From contig NC_021658.1 of NCBI RefSeq assembly GCF_000418325.1, positions 1,860,001 to 1,924,000 of the forward strand: a stretch of DNA of 64,000 bases, read 5' to 3'. How positions within the stretch are numbered: the stretch's first letter is position 1; every line of letters starts with the position of its first letter. The notes under the pieces are model-generated. The model did no database searches. It saw only the letters and a list, made by a program, of their open reading frames with translations, and was not told the origin of the DNA. This DNA comes from Sorangium cellulosum So0157-2 (GTDB lineage: Bacteria > Myxococcota_A > Polyangia > Polyangiales > Polyangiaceae). Shown here piece after piece: positions 44,889 to 53,209 of this stretch. Made by a program: the position numbers and the translations under genes.

Positions 44889-46556
44889 TCAACGAGGCGG
44901 TTCCGCGTCGGGTGCATCGAACCTGTACCAGAACGTCGGAATTCCATCGTTGCCTTTACCGACGTCGTCGCCGGGAGCTGCATTGCCCGCGAGCCCGCCC
45001 GTGCCGGCCTTTCCCTGATTGAAGATCGCGCTCGGCGCAAGGGACACGAACGCGCCCACCGAGGCGACGCCCAACGAATGCCCCCCGAGGCCGCCGCCGG
45101 CATCACCGCCGCGGCCGCCGTTGCCGCCCGCGCCGCCACGACATGCGTGCCATGTGATGGCGGGGCCAGTGAAGCCCTGCCCGCCATAGCCCCCCGATCG
45201 ACCGTAGCCGCCCGGTTGGCCTGTTCCGCCAACCCCGCCGTTGCCGCCGTTGCCCGTGGTCACCCGAGTCGCCTCAAGGGTCAACGCGCTCCCCGACAAG
45301 GCCACGATGCCGATGCTCGACCCGCCGTACCCGCCGCCTTTCCCTCCAAGGCCACCGCACCCGCCACTGCCCCCTGAACCGCCAGCCGCACCCGCCTGCG
45401 GGCGGCCTGCTGGACACGCCGTCATCTCGCCTCGCGATTTGCTGCCCCCCCCACCCCCGCCGCCCTGACCGACGCCGCCTTTCTTCCCACCCTCACCGGG
45501 AAGGCCGCTCCAACCGTCTTCTGAAAGATGGCCTACGCCAACCGCACCGCGGGCGCGACCCCCGTCAGCACCCTTCGCGCCCTCGCTCCCTTCGCTGCAT
45601 CTCGTCATGTGCGCGCCGAGCCCAGCGCGGCCGTGGCCCGCCGGATTCTCCGCCGGCTCCGGCTGCCCCGGGGCACCGTCCCCCCCCGACTCGAGCCCGC
45701 CGTAACCGCCGTCTCCGCCCGTGGACTCGGTCCCGTCGTCGCACACCGTCACGACCGCGAGAGCGCCCGTCGCGAAGTCCGCGGAGCAGGCGGACACGCC
45801 GTCGTTTCCCTCCAGGCCATCGTTGGCCCGCTCCCTGCGCGCGTCTTCTCCCGGCTCCCCGCCCTTGCCATTACCCGCGACGATCGCGCTCGCCTGCACG
45901 ATCGCCCTGGCGCCAGGGCTCAAGATCATCGCGATCGACGATCGCCCATCGATTGCCGAGGCGTCCGCCGCCACGGCGCGCACGCCGAAGACCGTTGACG
46001 TCGCGTCCTCTTGTTCTCCCGCGATCACCCGCAGCGGGATTCCCACCGGTGGAGCGATGATCGTTGGGTGATCCGGTCCGCCGAACGACCCCTCATACGA
46101 CCAATCGCCGCCGTCATCACAGCGACGGCCGCCCCAAAGATCGATCCCCGAACGCAGCGTGATTGCCTCCTCGAACGACCCGCCACAAGCGTACACGCGC
46201 CGGGTCGGCGCCTCGCCGTTGTCTCGTCCGCTCGCGGCGAGCCCGATGGCGTGCTGCAACGTCTTCACCGGCGCGTCCTTCGTACCCGGGCTCCGGTCGT
46301 TGCCTGACGCACTCACGAAGACCCCGCATTGGTCGAGCGCCGGCGCCGTGCCGGGCTCTCCCGCGCAAGGTCCTGGCGGAGGCTCCGGCTCAGGCGCGCA
46401 CCCCGCCACCTCCGAGCAAAGGTCGGTGTAAGCGCACGCTGTCAGCGAGCTCATCGCGCTCGCCGCGCAGAGCGTAACAGCGACGACGGACGTTGCAGCG
46501 CTTCGGTCTTCCCGACCTGCTTGCGAACGCCTCCCGTCTGCTCCTCGGATCCTCAC
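44889..46556 (-). CDS. Gly-rich repetitive lipoprotein, paralogue
   Basis: 555 residues from a GTG at 46556 whose codon overlaps the stop of the upstream gene (GTGA), so translation is probably coupled. Signal peptide ends at MSSLTAC. It has the same order as its neighbour: CGVFVSASGNDRSPGTKDAPVKTLQHAIGLA, RVYACGGSFEEAITLRSGIDLWGG, then alternating Gly-rich segments and short strands (SIGIVALSGSALTLEATRV, LGVASVGAFVSLAP). It ends with an acidic/aromatic tail NDGIPTFWYRFDAPD. Identity to the neighbour is clear but not high. Function unknown. Confidence 0.78.
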   Translation of the reverse strand: MRIRGADGRRSQAGREDRSAATSVVAVTLCAASAMSSLTACAYTDLCSEVAGCAPEPEPPPGPCAGEPGTAPALDQCGVFVSASGNDRSPGTKDAPVKTLQHAIGLAASGRDNGEAPTRRVYACGGSFEEAITLRSGIDLWGGRRCDDGGDWSYEGSFGGPDHPTIIAPPVGIPLRVIAGEQEDATSTVFGVRAVAADASAIDGRSSIAMILSPGARAIVQASAIVAGNGKGGEPGEDARRERANDGLEGNDGVSACSADFATGALAVVTVCDDGTESTGGDGGYGGLESGGDGAPGQPEPAENPAGHGRAGLGAHMTRCSEGSEGAKGADGGRARGAVGVGHLSEDGWSGLPGEGGKKGGVGQGGGGGGGSKSRGEMTACPAGRPQAGAAGGSGGSGGCGGLGGKGGGYGGSSIGIVALSGSALTLEATRVTTGNGGNGGVGGTGQPGGYGRSGGYGGQGFTGPAITWHACRGGAGGNGGRGGDAGGGLGGHSLGVASVGAFVSLAPSAIFNQGKAGTGGLAGNAAPGDDVGKGNDGIPTFWYRFDAPDAEPPR

Positions 46557-47731
46557 CAGAGTCCCTCGATCCTCACACCGGTCTCACCCCCGGTCGCCAC
46601 GGGCGTGACGTGAACCCGCTCCTGAGTCGGCGTGCCCCCCAGGAAGGAAAAATCAGTGAAGAACGACGCGGCGGTCACTGCCCCGATCACACCACCCGTG
46701 ATGACCAGGGCAGTCCCCACGCCGGCGGACAAGTTGCGGGCGTCTCGCAGGCGGAGCAGGTCAGCGCATGGGGAGTCCTGCGGCGCTTGCCAGCACATCG
46801 TCGAGCTCGACGTGGAGCCGCGCGTGAGCCCGTCGCGCCGCTCGCTGAGGTCATCATCCAGCTTGCGGGCCCTGAGCATGAAGACGCCGCCCCCGAGCAC
46901 GGTGCCCGTCGTGACGGCGATACCCGCGACGCGCAGCGCTCCCGGCCAGGCAACCCACGGGCTGGGAGGCCGTACCTTCCGCATAGAACCGGACCAGGAC
47001 GAAAGGCTCAGGCCCCTCGGCGCTTCCGTCGGTGATGCCGGCGCTGTCTCCTTGACGCTGCTCACCGCCGCACGGGGCAGCTTCATCGTGATCTCGTGCT
47101 GCGCGCCCGCCGCGGCGAGAAACGAATGAAGCCCGTCCTCATGGCCCGGTGCACGGCCCCGCACCATGTGTTTGCCCGGCTCGAAGAAGAGCGTGTAGGT
47201 CCGCGCGGTCCGCCCGATGCGCTCGCCGTCGATGAGCACCTCGGCGTCGGGCGGGTCGACCGAGAGCACAAGCGTAGCGACGCGCTTCGCTGCCTCGCGC
47301 TGTGCTGCCTCGAATCGCCGCTGGAGCGCATCGGGCAGCACTTCGCGCTGTTCGAGGCTCTTGGCAAGGTGCTCGGCAGCATCGCGGTATCGGTGCAGCG
47401 CGACCTCGCAAAGGCCGAGCTCCCCGGCGAGCTCCGCGCGCTCGCGCTCGGTGCTGGTTGCCGGGTCTACGGCATCGAAAGCAGCCTTATAGGCAGCGTG
47501 TGCCTCGATCCACCGCCCGGCATTGCGCGCTCTCTGACCACGGCGAACATGGTCCTTCACCAATGAGCTGTCGCTCGGTCTCGCCGCCGGGGGCGATATC
47601 GCCAGCGCTGGCAGACTTGGCGATGTCTGTTGCGCCTTCGGGGGGACATCATCGGCGCTGGCAGACTTCGTGAAGCCTGTTGCGACCCCGAGCGTGAGAA
47701 AAATCGAGAGCGAATGCGCAATGTAACGCAT
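46553..47731 (-). CDS. Exported PEGA/TPR-like protein
   Basis: 392 residues from the ATG at 47731 (MRYIAHSLSIFLTLGVATGF, signal peptide). After a Pro/Ser linker comes a short TPR-like helical part (KDHVRRGQRARNAGRWIEAHAAYKAAFD...GELGLCEVALHRYRDAAEHLAKSLE, about 60-130), then a PEGA motif (LVLSVDPPDAEVLIDGERIG...YTLFFEPGKHMVRGRAPGHED, about 155-205). Two transmembrane helices follow towards the C-terminus (VAGIAVTTGTVLGGGVFML and ALVITGGVIGAVTAAS). PEGA domains usually mediate surface-layer or peptidoglycan contacts. First gene of an operon with two Gly-rich lipoproteins; divergent from a sigma factor. Confidence 0.8.
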   Translation of the reverse strand: MRYIAHSLSIFLTLGVATGFTKSASADDVPPKAQQTSPSLPALAISPPAARPSDSSLVKDHVRRGQRARNAGRWIEAHAAYKAAFDAVDPATSTERERAELAGELGLCEVALHRYRDAAEHLAKSLEQREVLPDALQRRFEAAQREAAKRVATLVLSVDPPDAEVLIDGERIGRTARTYTLFFEPGKHMVRGRAPGHEDGLHSFLAAAGAQHEITMKLPRAAVSSVKETAPASPTEAPRGLSLSSWSGSMRKVRPPSPWVAWPGALRVAGIAVTTGTVLGGGVFMLRARKLDDDLSERRDGLTRGSTSSSTMCWQAPQDSPCADLLRLRDARNLSAGVGTALVITGGVIGAVTAASFFTDFSFLGGTPTQERVHVTPVATGGETGVRIEGLW

Positions 47732-47931
47732 CCAGTGACGGTACTTACACCGGCCGCTCGGCGTCAACCGGCAGAAACCGCAACGTCTCGGCCGCTTGGA
47801 CGAGAATTGGCGGTCGGATGACGGAATGTGCTCAGCCGTCCTTTAGGGTCCGTTTTTGTGTGGTTTAATGTGCTACCTTGGTGCACATTGTCCGACCAAA
47901 GTTGCTCCTCGACTATTTTTTGTGAAGCGTT

Positions 47932-49077
47932 TTGACCGGCTCAAGTGTGCTGCGTACCGTGGACAGGCCAGCGACCGTCTCCCCCGGCTTCGAGCTCTTC
48001 CGGCGCCTCGCCCGGCGCCACGGTGTGCCGGCGCGAAATGCCGAGGATGTCGCCCAGGAAGCGCTGCTGCGGGGGCTAGAGGCCGACAAGCGGCTCGATC
48101 CAGGTGGAGACCCAGCCCCGTACCGCGTCACGATCGCCGTCAACCAGGCGCGCAATCACGTCCGTGACGCACGCTGCCGCGGCGAGGTGCTGACGTCGTT
48201 CGATGAGTGCGAGATCCGAGATGAGTGTCTCACGCCGGAAGAGCTGCTCCGGAGACGGCAGCGGGAAAAGCTCGCGCGGCAGCTGCTAGACCAACTCGAT
48301 CCCAAGTACCGGGATCTCTTGATCAAGCACGACCTCCAAGAGGTCCCGCTGGCCGAGATCGCCTCCGAGCAGGGACTTCCGCTGGACACCGTGAGGACGC
48401 GACACTGGCGGGCGCACAAGGCGCTCCGGCTGCAGCTGGAGCAGTGGCAGGCGCAGCAGCGCTCTCGAGGATGGGACGACAGCGCCTGCGTGCCGCTTGC
48501 ACTGGGCTTCGGCCGTCGCGCGTCGTGGGTGGCCTGGCTGCGCCGTCTGGGCGTGAGGATCCTCGTTCAGGGCGCGCTCGTCCTGCTGACCGGCGCGCTC
48601 GTCTCCTCGGTGCCATCCCTGCCCGACCTGAAATCGAGGGTCGGGGCGGCGGCGGTCCGCGCCCCTGCCACCGCGCCCGCAGCGCGGGCCCCCGTGACGT
48701 TCCCCGTGCGAGACGGCGCGCTCAGCGCGCCCTCCAGAGGAGGAGGCGCGCACGGCGCCGCGGCGCCCGCCACGCCGATCGCGCACGAGAGCTCGTCGCC
48801 GAGGGAACAACGAAACGCGCGCGCCGAGGCGATGATGAGCAGCACGCCCGCTCGCTCCGAGACGACAGCTCGCCGGCCCGCGTCTCCGGCGAGCGCCGCT
48901 CGACCAACGGTCAGCGAGCGTGAGAGGAGCTTGGTCAACCAGGCCCGAAGAGCCATCGAGGCCCACGACGCCATGGCCGATGTCGAGGCTCTCCGGCTGC
49001 TGGAGGCCCACGCGCGGGAGTTCCCCCGTGGGCGGCTAGCCGCCGAGCGCGAAGCACTCCTCAAACTGCTTCGCTGA
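47932..49077 (+). CDS. ECF-type sigma factor fused to a transmembrane helix and exported C-terminal domain
   Basis: 381 residues from a TTG at 47932; a GTG at 47947 is an alternative. Sigma region 2 (about 20-85: ARNAEDVAQEALLRGLEADK, RVTIAVNQARNHVRD) and region 4 (about 118-168: LLDQLDPKYRDLLIKHDLQE, EIASEQGLPLDTVRTRHWRAHKAL) are intact. Next come a single hydrophobic segment (about 207-227, VRILVQGALVLLTGALVSSV), a long Ala/Pro/Ser linker, and a C-terminal TPR-like helical pair (NQARRAIEAHDAMADVEALRLLEAHAREF). This would put the DNA-binding sigma part at the inner membrane with a periplasmic sensor, an arrangement that replaces a separate anti-sigma factor. Divergent from the PEGA/lipoprotein operon (200 bp), its likely target. 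Confidence 0.78.
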   Translation: MTGSSVLRTVDRPATVSPGFELFRRLARRHGVPARNAEDVAQEALLRGLEADKRLDPGGDPAPYRVTIAVNQARNHVRDARCRGEVLTSFDECEIRDECLTPEELLRRRQREKLARQLLDQLDPKYRDLLIKHDLQEVPLAEIASEQGLPLDTVRTRHWRAHKALRLQLEQWQAQQRSRGWDDSACVPLALGFGRRASWVAWLRRLGVRILVQGALVLLTGALVSSVPSLPDLKSRVGAAAVRAPATAPAARAPVTFPVRDGALSAPSRGGGAHGAAAPATPIAHESSSPREQRNARAEAMMSSTPARSETTARRPASPASAARPTVSERERSLVNQARRAIEAHDAMADVEALRLLEAHAREFPRGRLAAEREALLKLLR

Positions 49078-49197
49078 ATCGTCGGTCGGCCATCAGCAGC
49101 TGAGCAGGCGGCGGCGCCGGTGATGTCTTCCGGCAGCACAAGGCCGAGATCCGCCCTGCGTCGGACAGGAATGCGCACGTCCAGGAGGCGAAATATC

Positions 49198-50094
49198 ATG
49201 GAAGACATGCTGGGTGCGATGTGGCTCGTCTCGCCGATCGTTCTCGCAATGATGGCCTGCGTCGCGATCGGTTTCGCGGTCACGGCGCGCGAGGCGATGG
49301 GACGCGAACGCGGGCTTCGCGAGGCGCGCGAGCAGGCGCATGAGGACGAGCAGTCAGCCCTCACCGAGGCGAAGGAGAAGGCCGAGCAGGAGCTGGGGCG
49401 ATATCAGCGCCTGCTGGACTGCCATGTCGATGCGCTGATCGCTGCGATGGCCGACGTCGGAGCGCGCCCTATCCCGTGGCCGGGCAGGGTCCTCGAAGCG
49501 TTCTGCGCGACGATCCCTGCGTGGCAGCGAAGACTGGCCGAGAGCACGGGGCTCACGCCGAGGGACGTGGAGCGGCTGCTGAACAGCGACCTCCCGATCT
49601 CGCCCGGCCTCGCGCGGCAGTTGGAGGCCTTCACGGGCACGCCCGCTCGGTACTGGGAGCGCCTGTGGCGGCTGCACGATGACTACCGCACCGACGCGGA
49701 CGAAACGGTCGTGATCAAGCTCGATGAACCGACCACCAGGCGCGAGAGCGCGACGCGTACGGCGGCCTCGCCCGCGTCGATCTCGGTGCCACCGAACCCG
49801 CCCTCGATACCCCCTCGCGCGCCTGATGTTCCGCCGCCCGTGGTGCCGGCTCCTGACCCGGCTGCCAGGAGCCCACGCGCCAAGCTCCCGCCGCCTCCAC
49901 AGCCGCAGCTGAGATCGCCGCTGCCGGCTCGCGCCGAGGCGGGGACCGAGTTCGCGCGCCGCGCTGCGACGCTGACGAGCTTCCCGCTGCAGCGTGACCA
50001 ACGCGGGTCCAGTCCTGCACGCGGATCGGATTCGGAGGACGTTGAGCGCTCCGCGCTGAACACGACACTTCCAGGAGTAGGGAGCCATGGGTGA
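49198..50094 (+). CDS. Membrane-anchored HigA-like HTH protein
   Basis: 298 residues from the ATG at 49198, preceded by CCAGGAGGCG. An N-terminal membrane helix (MEDMLGAMWLVSPIVLAMMACVAIGF) is followed by a charged coiled-coil (REAREQAHEDEQSALTEAKEKAEQELGRYQ). Then comes an XRE/HigA-type HTH: WQRRLAESTGLTPRDVERLLNSDLPISPGLARQLEAFTGTPARYWERL (about 105-150). The last 120 residues are Pro/Arg/Ser-rich and disordered. HigA-like proteins are usually soluble antitoxins; no toxin gene is adjacent and the membrane anchor is unusual, so an antitoxin role is not supported. It follows the membrane sigma factor in the same direction by 120 bp. Confidence 0.65.
   Translation: MEDMLGAMWLVSPIVLAMMACVAIGFAVTAREAMGRERGLREAREQAHEDEQSALTEAKEKAEQELGRYQRLLDCHVDALIAAMADVGARPIPWPGRVLEAFCATIPAWQRRLAESTGLTPRDVERLLNSDLPISPGLARQLEAFTGTPARYWERLWRLHDDYRTDADETVVIKLDEPTTRRESATRTAASPASISVPPNPPSIPPRAPDVPPPVVPAPDPAARSPRAKLPPPPQPQLRSPLPARAEAGTEFARRAATLTSFPLQRDQRGSSPARGSDSEDVERSALNTTLPGVGSHG
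49995..50012 (-). repeat. Diverged copy of the CCAACGCGGG(C/T)CCAG motif
   Basis: TGACCAACGCGGGTCCAG lies inside the Pro/Arg-rich 3' end of the HigA-like gene. It matches the dispersed motif with a few changes. On the reverse strand it reads QDWTRVGH in one frame, comparable to DWARVGP at 7.4 kb. It may be chance in a repetitive coding tail. Confidence 0.3.
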
Positions 50095-50166
50095 CCGCGG
50101 CCGCGCCTCGCGTTCTGTGGAAACCGGCGTGCGACCGGCGGTACACACTTCCTTCGGAGTGATGCG

Positions 50167-50862
50167 ATGCTCGCCGAACACGGCTCGACAACGCTGTTGC
50201 TCGCGCTCGCGGCGGCTATTCTGGCGATTGCTCGAAGCTCCACCTCCGGCGATCCCGCTACGCTTGCTGCTCTGCTCGCCGCGCTCCGGAGCACCGCGGG
50301 CGAGCGGGGGCTCGCGGTTGTAGCGGCATGGATCGCAGGCATGGGCGTTCCACGGAACGACCGGGCCGACGTTACGCAGCGCGCGCTGGAGACGGCGGCC
50401 GCTGCCTGGCCCCGATTCAATCCTGATTTCAATCGGCCAGGACAAGAAAGCAGCGCCGCGACATCAGAGAGGCGCCGAAAGCTCTTCTCACGCTGGCTAC
50501 ACCGCATTGTCGCACGGAGCGTGTCTAGGTACTTCAGGCAGCACTTCCGCTCCGTTGAGATCCTGATGGAGGAGCCGCTCGATCCTGAGACGCCTGACCC
50601 TCGGCGGAACGCTGAGGCGGAGCTGCTCGCGGAACAGAGCAGGCTCCATCTGCTCGACGCGCTCCTTCGCGCCGACCCCGAAGCCGCGGGGATCCTGGTA
50701 GCCCGGAATTTGGACGAAAGACCGATGAGAGAGATCGTGGAGATGGCGGGGATCCCACTGTCGACGGCTTATAAGATGCGTGCTCGCGCTCGTGCCGCTC
50801 TCCGCGCGGAGCTTGAGCGCCTCAAGGAGCTCGGATGCACGCTAGACGACAAGGAGGACTAG
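50167..50862 (+). CDS. Sigma-70-family (ECF-like) RNA polymerase sigma factor
   Basis: 231 residues. The C-terminal region 4 is clear (LLDALLRADPEAAGILVARNLDERPMREIVEMAGIPLSTAYKMRARARAAL, about 155-215). A region-2-like segment lies at about 60-135 (VPRNDRADVTQRALETAAAAW...FSRWLHRIVARSVSRYFRQHF), matching the DVTQ(E/R)xF and W(L/I)xxIxxxxxxxxxR patterns weakly. The N-terminal 50 residues are an extra helical part. Two bases separate it from the next gene, so the two are co-transcribed, and that gene may encode its partner. Confidence 0.7.
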   Translation: MLAEHGSTTLLLALAAAILAIARSSTSGDPATLAALLAALRSTAGERGLAVVAAWIAGMGVPRNDRADVTQRALETAAAAWPRFNPDFNRPGQESSAATSERRRKLFSRWLHRIVARSVSRYFRQHFRSVEILMEEPLDPETPDPRRNAEAELLAEQSRLHLLDALLRADPEAAGILVARNLDERPMREIVEMAGIPLSTAYKMRARARAALRAELERLKELGCTLDDKED

Positions 50863-50864
50863 AT

Positions 50865-51554
50865 ATGAGCGATCTTTCGTGGATCGATCGGGCGGATCAG
50901 CAGGTGGCGGAGTATCGGCGCCTGATGAAGGTTTCCGCCGAGGATGAGGCGCGGCGAGAGAGCGCGCAGCGGGCCATGGCGGACATCCGGGCGGCGCTCG
51001 CCGAGATCCGATACCCGTTGGAAGAGCTCGATAGCCCGCTCCGCTCACGCAGTGTTGACGCGCTTGATGAGTGGAGAGAATTTGGAATCCGCCAGTTCTG
51101 GTGGGCCGGGGAGATGCTCCGGCGCATGCGAGCGCGCGTGTCGCAAGCCAGTGCGCCGAAACCGTCCCGCGCGGAGCAGATCGAGCGAGCGGGTAAGGTG
51201 CTCGAAACCATCCGGCATCTTCGCCGCGCAGCCGAACTCGTACCCGATGCAGAGCAGTGCGTGCGCAGACCGATCCAGCGGTTCGCGGCGGAGCTCATCG
51301 AGATCGACGCGCCCCTCGACACGTGCGAGACATGCTGGCTGGAATGGGACGGATGCCAGGAGCCCCCCAGAGACGGGCCGGAGTGCAATCATGCAGATAT
51401 GTGGGGAATGTACGGCGAGGCGAAGGATGCAGGCCTAATCCGCCTCCCTGGCGAACCGCTGCTAGCGTATCTTGATCGCTTCTATCTATCGACCGAGGGC
51501 CGCTTCTGGGGCTGCACCAAGCGAGTAGCCGAGCGAGACCATGACTGCCGGTAA
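50865..51554 (+). CDS. Unknown protein with C-terminal Cys cluster
   Basis: 229 residues from the ATG at 50865, with AGGAGG just upstream (GACAAGGAGGACTAGATATG). The first 170 residues are helical and charged, consistent with a coiled-coil (SAEDEARRESAQRAMADIRAALAEI). The end holds CETCWLEWDGCQEPPRDGPECNH, with Cys and His spacing that could bind a metal, and a later FWGCTKRVAERDHDC. No export signal. It directly follows a sigma factor gene; a zinc-binding anti-sigma-like function is conceivable but the canonical HxxxCxxC motif is absent. Family not recognised. Confidence 0.6.
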   Translation: MSDLSWIDRADQQVAEYRRLMKVSAEDEARRESAQRAMADIRAALAEIRYPLEELDSPLRSRSVDALDEWREFGIRQFWWAGEMLRRMRARVSQASAPKPSRAEQIERAGKVLETIRHLRRAAELVPDAEQCVRRPIQRFAAELIEIDAPLDTCETCWLEWDGCQEPPRDGPECNHADMWGMYGEAKDAGLIRLPGEPLLAYLDRFYLSTEGRFWGCTKRVAERDHDCR

Positions 51555-52773
51555 GACTCGTCGCGCGAGCACCGCGCCCGGCAGCGGTGGCCGACCGAAG
51601 CTGAGCAAGCGCAGCAAGGGGCGGATCTGGGCTTCTCTAACAGCGGAGATTGGGAAAGGTCGCAGGAGGAAGCCACGCGACCGAGCACGGTCATGCTGCC
51701 CGGAGAGCGGGCGCTGCCCGCGGCCGCCGCGGAGCTTGACGCCGCCGCGGTGCCGCTCGCGGCCGCCGCCGAGGCGCTCGCCGCCGTGGCAAGGGTGCTC
51801 CGTGGTGAGCTCTCGCCGCCGAGGATAGGAGCGGCGCCAGGGCGGCACCGCGCAGCCGGTAGCGGGGCGGGCCGCCGAGGACCGGCGCGAAGTCTTGGCG
51901 GTCCTCCTCGGCGCACTACTTGGCGGTCCTCCTCGGCGCACTAGCGGGGCGGTGGCGGGAGCTTGTACAGCGCTAGGACGGGGTCGAGGCGGGCGTGGAC
52001 GGCGCGAGCGGCGGCGAGCTGGCCGGCCGCGAGGAGCCCGCGGAGCTCCTCGTAAGGGCCCCCCCATCGGCTGCCGAAACGGCGGCAGGGGCTGTCGAAA
52101 CGGCGGCAGGCGGCGCCGAAACGGCGGCGGTGGTCGCGAGCGGCGCCGGATTCCCTGGGTTTTGCAGCCTCCGCGACGCCTTACGCCCGCTCGCTACTAC
52201 TCCAGGTAGAAGCTTCCCCAACGCTGGTGGCCTGCGTGCAAACAGAGCTCGAGCGGGAGCACAGCCCAGGCGTTGAGGCTCTGGAGTGCGAGTTCGGCAA
52301 CGTGCGCCTTAACGTCGTAGCCACGCGCCCGGAAGGCGGTTTCCCGAGGCGCTCCGCCGATGGCGCGTGCTGAGACGCCTCAAGGAGTCCAAGTGCGGCC
52401 GCACGGGTTGCCCCCCATCTGCGCGGGGACACCCCGCTGTCAAGGCTGACCGAGGAGCGCGGCTATACGTCGCAGCACCCCGAGCCGACCGAACCGCGCC
52501 GCTTGGTGGTGGGCTCGTGTTTGCGCGGAAAATCGGTAAAGTCGGCCCACCACGCAGTCGGCCTCCGGGAGTGCTCGCGCAGAGAGCTCGCGCAGAGAGA
52601 GGGTGCGCTCGCTACGTGAGCCGGCTGCGCCGCCCTTGCCGTGCACGAGCACTCCCGGCGCGGGACTTCGGGCGATGGGCAAGCGGGCCTTCGGCGGGCG
52701 CTCCGAACCGCGGCCAGTGCTCGAAGTCCCGCGGTTCTGATGCACGTCGACAGTTGGCCAGGTACACGATTAG
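51555..52773. other. 1.2-kb stretch without a supported gene; repeats and strong hairpins
   Basis: An open frame from 51541 (MTAGKTRRASTAPGSGGRPK) overlaps the previous stop and could encode a short basic peptide but breaks down after about 50 codons. Two near-identical copies of TTGGCGGTCCTCCTCGGCGC start at 51895 and 51920. A 21-bp unit GAAACGGCGGCAGG... repeats three times at 52076-52138. The right part holds the hairpins at 52565-52737. Nothing else was recognised. Confidence 0.45.
52565..52737. terminator. Two adjoining perfect hairpins downstream of the DUF488 operon
   Basis: CCGGGAGTGCTCG (52565-52577) pairs with CGAGCACTCCCGG (52646-52658), 13 bp. Directly abutting, CGCGGGACTTCG (52659-52670) pairs with CGAAGTCCCGCG (52722-52733), 12 bp. 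GAACCGCGG (52705-52713) can instead pair with CCGCGGTTC (52729-52737), so the second structure has two exclusive forms. They lie 37 bp beyond the stop of the minus-strand DUF488 operon. Terminator, processing signal or folded recombination site are all possible. Confidence 0.6.
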
Positions 52774-53208
52774 CTAGAGATGCACAATCTCCACATCCTG
52801 CCAATGGCGGCGCAGGTACTCCGCAACTAGCCTTCTATGACAACGATGTGGCTTATCCTCGCTACACAAGAGACAGCCCATCTCAAGCTCAGCCGACTGA
52901 ATAGCGATCTCGATCTTTCGCTGAGCCATGAGATCAAGAAAGCGGCGCTCGTACTCCGCCCACTCTCCCCCTTGCTTCCTGTAGGCGTCCAGCATCTCGG
53001 CAGTGGGAGCCAAAAGGGGAATATGCTTGTAGTCAGCGTTATTGATTGCACGAAGAAAGTACTTGAGATCATCTCGCTTGGCAAACCCCGCCAGCTGAGA
53101 AATATTGTTAAGTCGCACATCGATCAGACGTTGAACCCCGGCGGACCTCAGGCGCTCAAAAAAGTGCTCCGCCGATGTCTTTGTGAAACCGATCGTAAAC
53201 AGCCTCAT
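52774..53208 (-). CDS. DUF488-family protein (short paralogue)
   Basis: 144 residues. It starts with the family hallmark MRLFTIGFTKTSAEHFFERLRSAGVQRLIDVRLNNISQ (strand, helix, then D-V-R) and ends with MGCLLCSEDKPHRCHRRLVAEYL, the C-x-E...C-H-R signature. The family is of unknown biochemical function; the invariant Cys and His suggest catalysis or metal binding. It follows a longer DUF488 gene with a gap of one base. G+C is clearly below that of the surrounding core genome, suggesting transfer. Confidence 0.88.
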   Translation of the reverse strand: MRLFTIGFTKTSAEHFFERLRSAGVQRLIDVRLNNISQLAGFAKRDDLKYFLRAINNADYKHIPLLAPTAEMLDAYRKQGGEWAEYERRFLDLMAQRKIEIAIQSAELEMGCLLCSEDKPHRCHRRLVAEYLRRHWQDVEIVHL

Positions 53209-53209
53209 A

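Noticed and set aside
49198..50094. HigBA toxin-antitoxin module
   Set aside because: Only a HigA-like HTH is present, fused to a membrane helix; no RelE/HigB-like gene on either side.
51541..51828. Small basic protein gene overlapping the end of the Cys-rich gene
   Set aside because: No ribosome site, composition decays after about 50 codons, and no family features.
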